This document shows positions 37,463 through 45,190 of a stretch of DNA of 64,000 nt, one piece after another (the stretch's first letter is position 1; each line of letters starts with the position of its first letter). Both the position numbers and the translations under genes were made by a program. The notes below the pieces were generated by a model. The model saw nothing but the letters and a program-made list of their open reading frames with translations, made no database searches and was not told the origin of the DNA. The stretch is from positions 62,001-126,000 of the forward strand of contig MBQZ01000051.1 in assembly GCA_002134785.1 (NCBI GenBank), written 5' to 3'. This DNA is from Crenothrix sp. D3 (lineage in GTDB: Bacteria > Pseudomonadota > Gammaproteobacteria > Methylococcales > Methylomonadaceae).

Positions 37463-37606
37463 CTAATCTATTTTTTCCCAAACATGATTTTTAGTTGGTG
37501 AATTATTTGGGCATCCATTGTTTGACCCGCCTGCTTTCGGTGTGGGTATTGTGGGCGATTTATATTGTGTGCCACAAAGTCTACATTGCCATGTTGATTG
37601 AGCCAT
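37463..37606 (-). CDS. Small Cys-containing protein, 47 residues
   Basis: Begins MAQSTWQCRLCGTQYKSPTI, with a CxxC pair (C8, C11) and later GCPNN. The single C-terminal Cys makes a full zinc ribbon uncertain. GAAGG lies about 8 bp before the ATG. It ends with TAG before a hairpin. No family recognised. It is the first of a run of small accessory genes lying between cobT and cobS. Confidence 0.55.
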   Translation of the reverse strand: MAQSTWQCRLCGTQYKSPTIPTPKAGGSNNGCPNNSPTKNHVWEKID

Positions 37607-37663
37607 ATTTTACCTTCTCTTATAAAAGTTAATTTTCATAGTTATACTCTTCCAGTCGCGTAG

Positions 37664-37693
37664 ATTGGGTTGCCAAAAAGACGGCAAACCAAC
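37664..37693. repeat. Imperfect palindrome upstream of small minus-strand genes
   Basis: Arms TTGGGTTGCC and GGCAAACCAA with an 8-bp loop (one mismatch). It lies between the small Cys protein gene and the GIY-YIG gene and may end transcription of the latter. Confidence 0.6.
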
Positions 37694-37720
37694 CTATGCG
37701 GCTACGCACTTCGAGTTATC

Positions 37721-38116
37721 TTACCGCCGCCCATTACCGCCTTCTGTCTTATTACCTGAAGGCTTGTTACGTTTGATATGCGCTTTTTCAGTTTGCAATA
37801 AATCATCTTTAGTTGCTCCTTCACGAGCAACAGCAAAGCGAACTTTTTGCGTTTCTGTATCCAATTTTCCAGCACGAGCGTGTTCTTGTTGTCGTTTACG
37901 CAAATTATCTGTTTGACCAACATATTCCACCTCTCCTGTTTTTTTATTAATGTGTTGATAAATTCCATTTTTGCTAGGAAGTGGGCTATTTTTACCTTTA
38001 ATACTGTCAGTCTCTTTCATTCGCCCTTTTCCAAGAGCAGATTGTTTTTTTTCTTGTGAATTTTGAGTTCCTTCTGTAGATGCGCCAAATAAACTGCTTA
38101 AAAATCCCATTTTCAT
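37721..38116 (-). CDS. GIY-YIG domain protein
   Basis: 131 residues. The C-terminal half has NGIYQHINKKTGEVEYVGQTDNLRKRQQEHARAG, the GIY...YVG core with the Arg that follows in GIY-YIG nucleases. The N-terminal third is polar and low in complexity (NSQEKKQSALGKGRMKETDS). The conserved Glu and Asn later in the fold may be E103 or E109 and N115. It could be a small endonuclease or a catalytically weak relative. It is the last of three minus-strand small genes in the accessory region. Confidence 0.7.
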   Translation of the reverse strand: MKMGFLSSLFGASTEGTQNSQEKKQSALGKGRMKETDSIKGKNSPLPSKNGIYQHINKKTGEVEYVGQTDNLRKRQQEHARAGKLDTETQKVRFAVAREGATKDDLLQTEKAHIKRNKPSGNKTEGGNGRR

Positions 38117-38217
38117 TCCTTTATCATTAATGCTATTGAAAAATAGTTAGGTTATTGATTTTGCGGTTACTTATCGCCTAACTTGTTTTATAGATAAAAC
38201 GCTATCTTTCCAATCTC

Positions 38218-38415
38218 TTAAAAACCGCGTTGTTTTAAAATATAACAAGCAGCCCTTTTCTTATGAATATCACTTCCATGTTTTGCTATATTTTCTAATT
38301 CTTGGTTAGATAAATGTTGAAGTTTTTCTGCATCCTCTTGAACTACTCCAAGCTTGGCTTCCAGATGATTGAATACGCCAGAAGCAATGTTGCCAACAAT
38401 TGACCAAAAACTCAT
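38218..38415 (-). CDS. Small hypothetical protein, 65 residues
   Basis: Starts MSFWSIVGNIASGVFNHLEAKLG (amphipathic helix) and continues with a helical, charged part ending AACYILKQRGF. No family recognised. It is 2 bp from the gene upstream of it (38418-38639) on the minus strand, so the pair is likely cotranscribed. Confidence 0.5.
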   Translation of the reverse strand: MSFWSIVGNIASGVFNHLEAKLGVVQEDAEKLQHLSNQELENIAKHGSDIHKKRAACYILKQRGF

Positions 38416-38417
38416 AT

Positions 38418-38639
38418 TTATTCTCCTGAATCAAAGTTTGTTTGCGAGGCTGAGTGTATTTTATTTGCTATGTCCTCTATAGAGTCCACAACTGACACGT
38501 CACTACCATCGATAAAAATGAGTTTAGCTTTTGCATTCTTTTGGGTGTCGGAATTAACATGGCTAAAGATTATTATGTTATCGGCATTAACATAAAACTT
38601 ATTCATTAGCGTATCTTTTAACTCAATTATGTTCGCCAT
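38418..38639 (-). CDS. Small hypothetical protein, 73 residues
   Basis: Starts MANIIELKDTLMNKFYVNAD, with a predicted beta strand pattern (IIIFSHVNSD, AKLIFIDGSDVSVVDS). No family recognised. The spacing of 2 bp to the next gene suggests a two-gene unit facing away from the XRE regulator at 38772; the 132-bp gap between them should hold divergent promoters. Confidence 0.5.
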   Translation of the reverse strand: MANIIELKDTLMNKFYVNADNIIIFSHVNSDTQKNAKAKLIFIDGSDVSVVDSIEDIANKIHSASQTNFDSGE

Positions 38640-38771
38640 TTATTTTTCCTTTTAGTTTTTCTCACATTAAGATATGACATACTTACTAGAAATAAGTTGA
38701 TGAATTCTAAATCTTCTCTGAACCTGTTACAATCAAGCAAATCAGGTATTTAGTCGGGAAAAGTTGTTATC

Positions 38772-39164
38772 ATGTCGGTAAATGAAAAAATAAGATTAAT
38801 TCGTGAATCTAAAGGACTCACGCAAGAAGACGTTGCGAAAAAATTGGATATTTCTGTGAATAGCTATGGAGATATTGAACGGGGTAATACTAATCTCAAG
38901 TTAAACAGATTAGAACAAATTGCAGAAATACTTGGTGTTCAATTACCTGAATTAGTCGATTCCACTGAAAAAGGAAATTTGAATATCTGCTTTAATAAGC
39001 AAGTAAAACAACGCGATGTTTATTTCAATTCATCTACCATTGAATTTGAAAAACAACAACTGATTATTGAATTAAAAGACAAAGAACTCGCCCTGAAAGA
39101 CAAGGAAATCGCTTATTTAAATAAAATGCTGGAAATGAGTGAAAAACTGAACGGAGAAAAATAA
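38772..39164 (+). CDS. XRE-family transcriptional regulator
   Basis: 130 residues. HTH_3 domain at about residues 5-60 (IRLIRESKGLTQEDVAKKLDISVNSYGDIERGNTN...RLEQIAEILGV). Its C-terminal part is a charged coiled coil with a repeated ELKDKELALKDKEIAYLNK pattern. It likely represses its own operon. Its stop overlaps the next gene's start by 1 bp. Confidence 0.85.
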   Translation: MSVNEKIRLIRESKGLTQEDVAKKLDISVNSYGDIERGNTNLKLNRLEQIAEILGVQLPELVDSTEKGNLNICFNKQVKQRDVYFNSSTIEFEKQQLIIELKDKELALKDKEIAYLNKMLEMSEKLNGEK

Positions 39165-39394
39165 TGCAAGCCATTCAAACCATCAATGACACTAACGGCA
39201 TAACCACTGGCGTTATTATTCCTATTGAATTGTGGCAAAAAATCCTGCCCAAAATACAAAATGACATTCAAATGATTAGTCAACCGCGCCCGATTGGATT
39301 AGCCAAAGGCGAATGGCAAACCCCGCCTAGCTTTTTTGAACCCTTGCCCGATGATTTAAGCAAAGCCTTCTCAGGAATGGATGAAGATGTTTAA
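39164..39394 (+). CDS. Small protein downstream of the XRE regulator, antitoxin-like
   Basis: 76 residues starting MQAIQTINDTNGITTGVIIPIELWQKILPKIQ and ending PLPDDLSKAFSGMDEDV, a strand-helix plan with an acidic tail seen in many small antitoxins. No toxin follows directly; the stretch 39395-39509 holds only fragments (a 10-codon and a 21-codon frame). Family uncertain. Confidence 0.5.
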   Translation: MQAIQTINDTNGITTGVIIPIELWQKILPKIQNDIQMISQPRPIGLAKGEWQTPPSFFEPLPDDLSKAFSGMDEDV

Positions 39395-39509
39395 ATATGA
39401 CTGATATTGAAACACTTGAATTCAAGTAAGCCCTACACTATGCAACAACTCGAAATCGAAAATTTAAAAATAATTATTACTTTGTTGAAAAAAGACGCTG
39501 TTTAATTTT

Positions 39510-39737
39510 ATGCCAACTTTATTACTTCATGACGGATTTAAATTTTTCTTTTATGCCAATGAACATGAGCCTAAACACGTTCATGTGATGAAAGGCGGTG
39601 ATTTTGCTAAAATTGAAATTGTTTCGTTGAAAGTGGTTGATAACTACATGAAACCAAAAGATTTAAAAAAGGCGTTGGCAATCGTTAAAGAACATCAAAC
39701 TGACTTTGAGGAGAAATGGGATGCGTACTTTAATTAA
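39510..39737 (+). CDS. DUF4160 family protein
   Basis: 75 residues: MPTLLLHDGFKFFFYANEHEPKHVHVMKGGDFAKIEI, the DUF4160 signature (FYxxEHxPxHVHV). Genes of this family are very often next to a DUF2442 gene, as here (17-bp overlap). The pair is thought to be a toxin-antitoxin-like unit, but the activity is not known. Confidence 0.85.
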   Translation: MPTLLLHDGFKFFFYANEHEPKHVHVMKGGDFAKIEIVSLKVVDNYMKPKDLKKALAIVKEHQTDFEEKWDAYFN

Positions 39738-39966
39738 AGGTAAATCGGTGCATTTTGACGACCGTTATCTGCACGTTGAGCTTGAAGATGGGCGGGTGAT
39801 TTTAACGCCTATGTCATGGTATAAAGAATTACAAACCGCCACATTTAAACAACTTTCTGATTACCAATTTATTTGCCAAGGAACAGGCATTGAATGGGCT
39901 AATTTGGATTATCACTTGAGCATTGAAAGTATGTTGTTATCACAAAGCAAACAAGAAGCTGCGTAA
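39721..39966 (+). CDS. DUF2442 family protein
   Basis: 81 residues from the ATG at 39721, inside the DUF4160 gene, with GAGGAG upstream. Sequence VHFDDRYLHVELEDGRVILTPMSWYKEL and GTGIEWANLDYHLSIESML are the family hallmarks. Partner of the DUF4160 protein. Its stop is followed within 2 bp by the likely TTG start of cobS, so cobS may now rely on this unit's transcript. Confidence 0.85.
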   Translation: MRTLIKGKSVHFDDRYLHVELEDGRVILTPMSWYKELQTATFKQLSDYQFICQGTGIEWANLDYHLSIESMLLSQSKQEAA

Positions 39967-39967
39967 A

Positions 39968-40717
39968 TTGCCCTCCTTACACTCCCTAAAACTCGCCCTG
40001 AGTTTTTACACACGCTTACCCATTGCCACCAACGCGCTGGATTATAACCAACTGCCACAAGCTGCAATTTATTTGCCTATCATCGGTTGGTTAGTGGGTG
40101 GCGGTGTCGCATTGGCGTTTTATGTGAGTGCGTTATTATGGTCGAAAGTCACCGCGATAATTATCGCTTTAATCACGGGCGTACTTTTAACAGGTGGTCT
40201 GCATGAAGATGGTTTTGCCGATGTCTGTGATGGTTTTGGCGGTGGTTATGACAAAGCGCGTGTGTTAGCCATTATGAAAGATTCACACATTGGCGTTTAT
40301 GGTGTGTTTGGTTTGCTGTTATTGCTGGCGTTAAAAATCAGTGTGTTGTCGGAATTACCCACCGCAAATATACCGCTGATATTATTAGCAGGACACAGTG
40401 TTAGCCGTTTCGCGCCGTTATTATTAATGCACTATTACGACTATGCCCGAATAGATAACAGTAAAGTCGCGGCAGCTGTGTACACACCGAATACAAAAGA
40501 ATTATTAGTGGCGGCGGTTTGTGCGGGCTTACCGCTGTTATTATTACCCGCTTTATGTAGCTTGGCAGTGATTAGCGTTTTATTATGCAATCACTGGCTA
40601 GGACAGTATTTTTACCGCCACATCGGCGGCTATACAGGTGATTGTTTAGGTGCAAGCCAGCAAATCGCCGACGTTATTTTTTATCTTACCGTGAGTAGTT
40701 TATGGACATTTATTTAA
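39968..40717 (+). CDS. cobS: Cobalamin synthase (adenosylcobinamide-GDP ribazoletransferase)
   Basis: About 249 residues from a TTG at 39968, close to the family's usual length; the ATG at 39923 lies in the DUF2442 gene and gives an unnatural N terminus. Membrane protein that joins adenosylcobinamide-GDP with alpha-ribazole phosphate. Motifs LALSFYTRLPI, TGGLHEDGFADVCDGFGGGYDKARVLAIMKDSHIGVYG and GGYTGDCLGA are diagnostic. It overlaps the phosphatase gene by 16 bp. Confidence 0.93.
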   Translation: MPSLHSLKLALSFYTRLPIATNALDYNQLPQAAIYLPIIGWLVGGGVALAFYVSALLWSKVTAIIIALITGVLLTGGLHEDGFADVCDGFGGGYDKARVLAIMKDSHIGVYGVFGLLLLLALKISVLSELPTANIPLILLAGHSVSRFAPLLLMHYYDYARIDNSKVAAAVYTPNTKELLVAAVCAGLPLLLLPALCSLAVISVLLCNHWLGQYFYRHIGGYTGDCLGASQQIADVIFYLTVSSLWTFI

Positions 40718-41265
40718 TTCGCCACACCCAAACTGCCAATTCGGCAGGTCTTTGTTATGGACAAACTGATGTCGCAGTGGCTTCAACGTTTGAACAAGAA
40801 ACCGACACACTACACGGCAAATTGCCTGAATTTGACGAGGATTGCAAAGTATTCAGTAGCCCGCTCAGTCGCTGTCTACAGTTAGCAGACACCTTTTCTG
40901 ATACTGTCACCACCGATGCACGTTTGCAAGAACTGCATTTTGGCGATTGGGAAGGGCAATTATTTGATGCTATTGAACCGACTGCCTTACAACAATGGAC
41001 GGATAATTTTGCCACTGCTGCGCCACCGAATGGCGAAACATTTGGTGATTTGCATCAGCGTGTTGGTGAATTTTGGCAAGAATTATTAGCAACTGAAGCT
41101 GAGCAAGCGGTTATCGTGACTCATGCGGGTGTGATTCGCGCCTTGTTGGCGCGGGTGTTAAATCTACCGTTAGAAAATGCCTTTCAATTCCGTATTGATG
41201 CAGGTTCAGTGCATAAACTGCGCTGTGTTGATGGTTATATTTACCTAGAATACGTCAATTTATAA
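40702..41265 (+). CDS. cobC: Alpha-ribazole phosphatase (histidine phosphatase family)
   Basis: 187 residues. Phosphoglycerate-mutase-like fold with the phosphohistidine motif IRHTQTA (H8), FSSPLSRCLQLA, ELHFGDWEG and VTHAGVIRALLA (second His). It removes the 5' phosphate from alpha-ribazole phosphate or adenosylcobalamin phosphate. It lies in the cob operon, overlapping cobS by 16 bp and cobD by 1 bp. Confidence 0.9.
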   Translation: MDIYLIRHTQTANSAGLCYGQTDVAVASTFEQETDTLHGKLPEFDEDCKVFSSPLSRCLQLADTFSDTVTTDARLQELHFGDWEGQLFDAIEPTALQQWTDNFATAAPPNGETFGDLHQRVGEFWQELLATEAEQAVIVTHAGVIRALLARVLNLPLENAFQFRIDAGSVHKLRCVDGYIYLEYVNL

Positions 41266-42299
41266 TGCAGCACGGCGGCAATATTATTGCGTTTGCGGCG
41301 CAAATCGGTTGTTTGCCTGAGCAAGTGCTGGATTTTTCAGCCAATATCAATCCACGGCAAGCGGTAGATTTGCATGATGTATTATCGGTATCGCTCACGC
41401 CTTACAGTGATCCTGATTACGGCTTATTAAAACAAGCGATTACTCAGCGTTATCCGATTCCTGAGAATGCTGATATTGAAGTATTCAACGGCGCGAGTGC
41501 GGCGATTTTCGCGCTGTTGCGCTATTTGCAACCGCGTGATGTGGTGTTATACGCGCCCTTATATGGTGAATATGGGCGATTGGCTGAACGCTTAGGTTGT
41601 AACATTCATATTATCAATCGTATCGATGACGTAGGTCGGGTTAGCGATAGCGTAACCCGACAGATTCCCAAAGGATCAACGGTCATTTTCGTCAATCCAG
41701 CCACCCCAGATGGCACGCTATACGATTTGCCCGATTTATTAGCCGACTGGACTGCCGCCGATTGTCACATCATCATCGACGAATCGTTTTTAGATTTCTG
41801 CACGGCTGAGTCGGCAATGGCACACCTCGCGCACTACGAAAAGCTCACTGTCATCAAATCGTTAAGCAAGTTTTACGGTTGCGCGGGTATTCGCATTGGT
41901 TTTATTGCTGCAAATGCTGATTTTATTGGTGATTTAAAGCAGCTAGAACCTGCGTGGAAACTATCCAGCGTAGACATGGCATACACTCAACTCGCTTTAG
42001 CCAATACTGATTTTATAGAGCAAACGCGCCAACAAACTGATAGCAACCGTGAATTATTACGGCAAGTGCTACACGATTCAGGCTTGTTTGCCGAGATTTA
42101 TCCCAGTACGGCTAATTTTTTACTGGCGCGTTTACACGATGGTAATGACGGCTATCAATTACAAGCCCAACTTGCTCCAGCACGGATACTGATTCGCGTC
42201 TGTGAAAATTTCATTGGCTTAGATAAGCGGTATGTGCGCTTTGCGGTGAAAGAACCATCTGCCATTGAGCAACTAGCAACTGTACTACACTCCGATTAG
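41265..42299 (+). CDS. cobD: Threonine-phosphate decarboxylase
   Basis: 344 residues, PLP-dependent class I/II aminotransferase fold. Makes (R)-1-aminopropan-2-ol phosphate, the linker of the B12 nucleotide loop. HGGNIIAFAAQIG, LDFSANINPRQAV, the PLP-Lys segment VIKSLSKFYGCAGIRIGF and a late IRVCENFIGLDKRYVRFAVK are typical. Residues 124-133 (GRVSDSVTRQ) come from an in-frame palindrome (41635-41661) just before the conserved VIFVNPATPDGTLYD. Called cobC in the Pseudomonas naming. Confidence 0.93.
   Translation: MQHGGNIIAFAAQIGCLPEQVLDFSANINPRQAVDLHDVLSVSLTPYSDPDYGLLKQAITQRYPIPENADIEVFNGASAAIFALLRYLQPRDVVLYAPLYGEYGRLAERLGCNIHIINRIDDVGRVSDSVTRQIPKGSTVIFVNPATPDGTLYDLPDLLADWTAADCHIIIDESFLDFCTAESAMAHLAHYEKLTVIKSLSKFYGCAGIRIGFIAANADFIGDLKQLEPAWKLSSVDMAYTQLALANTDFIEQTRQQTDSNRELLRQVLHDSGLFAEIYPSTANFLLARLHDGNDGYQLQAQLAPARILIRVCENFIGLDKRYVRFAVKEPSAIEQLATVLHSD
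41635..41661. repeat. GCGATAGC-family hairpin read in frame inside cobD
   Basis: Arms GTCGGGTTA and TAACCCGAC around GCGATAGCG. It is the same repeat family as 32087-32115 and the two hairpins after cobT, but located inside a coding sequence, where it adds about nine residues. Confidence 0.9.
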
Positions 42300-42316
42300 A
42301 CAAAAAGAGACCCCTA

Positions 42317-43708
42317 ATGAAACCCCTAGCCATTTTCGGCACTAGCTCCGATGCGGGCAAAACTACCATCGTGATGGCGTTGTGCCGAATTTTTGCCGAT
42401 AAAGGCATTAACGTCGCGCCGTTTAAAGCCCAGAACGTGTCCAATAATTCTGCCGTCACCAAAGAAGGACGGGAGATTTCCCGCGCTCAATGTTTGCAAG
42501 CCGAAGCGGCGCGGGTTGAGCCGAGTTATCACTTCAATCCTGTGTTGTTAAAATCGCACGGCAACGGTTCGGTGCAGGTGGTGGTTAATGGGCTGGTGTA
42601 TAAAAATCAAGGCATTAGCGACTATTATGACGAAATGCCGTTTTTAGAAAACCAAGTTCAGCAAGCCTTTGAACGCTGTCAGCAAGATTATGAATTGGTG
42701 ATTGCTGAGGGCGCGGGTTCGCCTGTGGAACTCAATTTACTGCATAAAGATTTATCCAATACCTTTGTGGCAAAGACCTTTCACACTAAAAATATCCTCG
42801 TTGCCGACATTGAACGCGGCGGCGTGTTTGCGTCGATTTACGGCACGTTGGAGCTGATGGATAAGACCATGCGCGATAATCTCATCGGCGTGATAGTGAA
42901 CAAGTTTCGTGGTGATCGGCGGTTTTTTGATGAAGGTGAACGTATTATTGCTGAACGGTTTGGTGTGCCTGTGTTGGGGGTGTTGCCGTTTCAGCCGTTG
43001 AATATCGACATGGAAGATTCACAATCCTTACAGAATTATCAGCAACGCTTAGGCGAGGTGAAAATTCGTATTGCGGTGTTGGCGTATCGAGGCTTGAGCA
43101 ATTACAACGATTTGGATGTGTTGATGGCAGACCCTGAACTGTATGTTGAACTGATTCATGATTACCGTCCGCTAGACGCGTTTGATATGGTGTTGATGAT
43201 AGGCAGTAAAACCGTAATTCGAGATGTGCGCTGGTTAAAAGCTAATGGTTTATTTGCCGAGGTGCAACAACACACTGGTGCGGTGTTTGGTGTGTGTGGT
43301 GGTTATCAAATGTTGTGCCAAATGCTACATGATCCCGACGCGCTGGAACATGATTCGCCGACGGTAGAAGCGGGCTTGGGTTTAATTGATGATGATGTGA
43401 TTTATCAAAGCCCAAAAATTTTACAACGTGGCATTTATGAGTTGTTTTCATACCCCGTGCAGGGTTATGAAATTCATTGCGGACGTATGGCAAACTATCC
43501 GTTGTTTTATCAACAAGGGCGTATTGCGGGAACTCATGTACACGGTATATTTGATAATAATGAGTTTCGTACTGACTATTTCAAACACCTTAATCCATCG
43601 TATCAAGGCTATGATTATGCCGCGTATCGTGATGAGCAGATTCAAGGCTTTGCTGATATGGTGGCGGATAACTTGGATATGGATGCCATTATGCGGGCGT
43701 TGAGTTAA
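42317..43708 (+). CDS. cobQ: Cobyric acid synthase
   Basis: 463 residues. Amidates four side chains of adenosylcobyrinic a,c-diamide using glutamine and ATP. N-terminal dethiobiotin-synthetase-like domain (FGTSSDAGKTTIVMALCRI, PFKAQNVSNNS, EGAGSPVELNL). C-terminal class I glutaminase domain with the nucleophile Cys in VFGVCGGYQMLCQ and the His in AGTHVHGIFDN. 17 bp after cobD; it overlaps cbiB by 1 bp. Confidence 0.95.
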   Translation: MKPLAIFGTSSDAGKTTIVMALCRIFADKGINVAPFKAQNVSNNSAVTKEGREISRAQCLQAEAARVEPSYHFNPVLLKSHGNGSVQVVVNGLVYKNQGISDYYDEMPFLENQVQQAFERCQQDYELVIAEGAGSPVELNLLHKDLSNTFVAKTFHTKNILVADIERGGVFASIYGTLELMDKTMRDNLIGVIVNKFRGDRRFFDEGERIIAERFGVPVLGVLPFQPLNIDMEDSQSLQNYQQRLGEVKIRIAVLAYRGLSNYNDLDVLMADPELYVELIHDYRPLDAFDMVLMIGSKTVIRDVRWLKANGLFAEVQQHTGAVFGVCGGYQMLCQMLHDPDALEHDSPTVEAGLGLIDDDVIYQSPKILQRGIYELFSYPVQGYEIHCGRMANYPLFYQQGRIAGTHVHGIFDNNEFRTDYFKHLNPSYQGYDYAAYRDEQIQGFADMVADNLDMDAIMRALS

Positions 43709-44604
43709 TGTTTTTTGAAGTCGCTCTACTCGCATACAGCATCGACCTGTTATTCGGTGAACTACCCTGTAAACATCCCGTCATTTTCATGGGCGATTTT
43801 ATCAGTGCGTTTGAACGGCGGTTTTATCACAACAATCTAGCGAGTGGCGCGGCGTTGGTCTTTAGTTTGCTGGTCATCACCGCATTAATCAGCATTGGTT
43901 TAGTAATGCTGATTAATCTATTACCGTCTGTATTGTCGATACTGGTATTAGCAATATGCGCATCGACTGGCTTGGCGATGAATATGCTACACAGCAGTGT
44001 AGCGAGTATATTAACCGCAGAACAACCTAAACTAGCGTTGAGTTATCTAGTGAGCCGTGACACTGAAACCATGAGCGACGAAGACATTTATAAAGCGGCA
44101 CTCGAAACGTGGGCAGAAAACTTAAGCGATGGCGTTATTGCACCGCTGTTTTATCTCGCGCTGTTTGGCTTACCCGCTGTTGCAATTTATAAAGCCATCA
44201 ATACAATGGATTCTATGATTGGCTATAAAACGCAGCGTTATTTTTATTTTGGCAAAACTGCCGCGTTATTGGATGATGTGGCAAATTATATTCCTGCACG
44301 GCTTACCGCTTTGTTGATAGTTTTAATAGCGGATAATAAACAACGGGCGTGGCAGTGTATGAAGCGTGATGGTTACAAATTGGAAAGCCCGAATGCAGGT
44401 TATCCAATCGCCGCAATGGCGGGCGCGTTAGGTGTGGCATTGGGTGGGAATGCAATTTATCATGGTCAATTAAAAGCCAAACCCTCATTGGGAATCGCCA
44501 TTCATGCGGTTAATCGGCAAACGCTAGTGCAGGCTTTAGCACTAAAAACGCGCATCAATTTCATCGTATTGTGTCTGTTAATTATTGGAGTAGTTGTCTC
44601 ATGA
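43708..44604 (+). CDS. cbiB: Adenosylcobinamide-phosphate synthase CbiB
   Basis: 298 residues, integral membrane protein. Attaches aminopropanol phosphate to cobyric acid. Family blocks: YSIDLLFGELPCKHPVIFMGDFISAFERR, YLVSRDTETMSDEDIYKAALETWAENLSDGVIAPLFY, NTMDSMIGYKTQRYFYFGKTAA and ESPNAGYPIAAMAGALGVALGG. The substrate is supplied by CobD (41265-42299). It overlaps cobU by 4 bp. Confidence 0.95.
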   Translation: MFFEVALLAYSIDLLFGELPCKHPVIFMGDFISAFERRFYHNNLASGAALVFSLLVITALISIGLVMLINLLPSVLSILVLAICASTGLAMNMLHSSVASILTAEQPKLALSYLVSRDTETMSDEDIYKAALETWAENLSDGVIAPLFYLALFGLPAVAIYKAINTMDSMIGYKTQRYFYFGKTAALLDDVANYIPARLTALLIVLIADNKQRAWQCMKRDGYKLESPNAGYPIAAMAGALGVALGGNAIYHGQLKAKPSLGIAIHAVNRQTLVQALALKTRINFIVLCLLIIGVVVS

Positions 44605-45104
44605 AAACGTTATTTATTGGCGGTATAAAAAGCGGTAAATCGCTGTTGGCAGAACGCCATTTATTACTGAACTTACCACGCTATGCAGAAAAACCTTACT
44701 ACCTCGCCACTACGGAATTTTTAGATGAAGAAATGCAGCAACGGATAAAGGTTCATCAACAACGCCGTCAAGAGAGATTTATCACTATTGAAGAACCCGT
44801 GAAATTGTACGCGGCAATTAAAAAATGCGAAGGCACTGTATTGGTTGAGTGCGTGTCCATGTGGTTAAACAATATGTTGCATCATAAAGTACCCGAAGCA
44901 AACATTCTGCGCGAATTAGAAGCCGTGTTGTCATTACCCCGCGACTTAGTGCTGGTGCATAATGAAGTAGGTTTTGGCGTTATTCCTGATAATGCACTTG
45001 CCCGACAATTTGTCGATTTATCAGGCAAAGCCGCGCAACTCATGGGGCAGCAGTGTGACAAAGTATTTTTTTGCAGTGCGGGTTTAACGTTGGCGATGAA
45101 GTAA
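44601..45104 (+). CDS. cobU: Adenosylcobinamide kinase / guanylyltransferase
   Basis: 167 residues from the ATG at 44601, overlapping the cbiB stop. P-loop GGIKSGKS at 7-14, YYLATTEFLDEEMQQRIKVHQQRR with the guanylylated region, VLVECVSMWLNNML and VHNEVGFGVIPDNALARQFVDLSGKAAQ. Phosphorylates and then GMP-activates adenosylcobinamide. It is the last gene of the cob run; the corrin-ring genes and the cobalt adenosyltransferase are elsewhere. Confidence 0.94.
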   Translation: MKTLFIGGIKSGKSLLAERHLLLNLPRYAEKPYYLATTEFLDEEMQQRIKVHQQRRQERFITIEEPVKLYAAIKKCEGTVLVECVSMWLNNMLHHKVPEANILRELEAVLSLPRDLVLVHNEVGFGVIPDNALARQFVDLSGKAAQLMGQQCDKVFFCSAGLTLAMK

Positions 45105-45121
45105 GAATTATGTAGAGTAGA

Positions 45122-45186
45122 CAAACAGCATTATTGTTTGCGAGCCATTTGTTGATAAAAACAGTGGGCAAAAAAGCATTGCCCAC
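45122..45186. terminator. Two hairpins between convergent cobU and the P-type ATPase gene
   Basis: First CAAACA / TGTTTG (45122-45140), then GTGGGCA / TGCCCAC (45164-45186) with a 9-bp A-rich loop. They lie 17 bp after cobU and 4 bp after the convergent ATPase gene, so a shared transcription end is likely. No long T-run. Confidence 0.5.
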
Positions 45187-45190
45187 CCTA

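Noticed and set aside
39395-39509. Two tiny open frames (10 and 21 codons) between the antitoxin-like gene and DUF4160
   Set aside because: Too short and without clear ribosome sites; they may be remains of a lost toxin gene.
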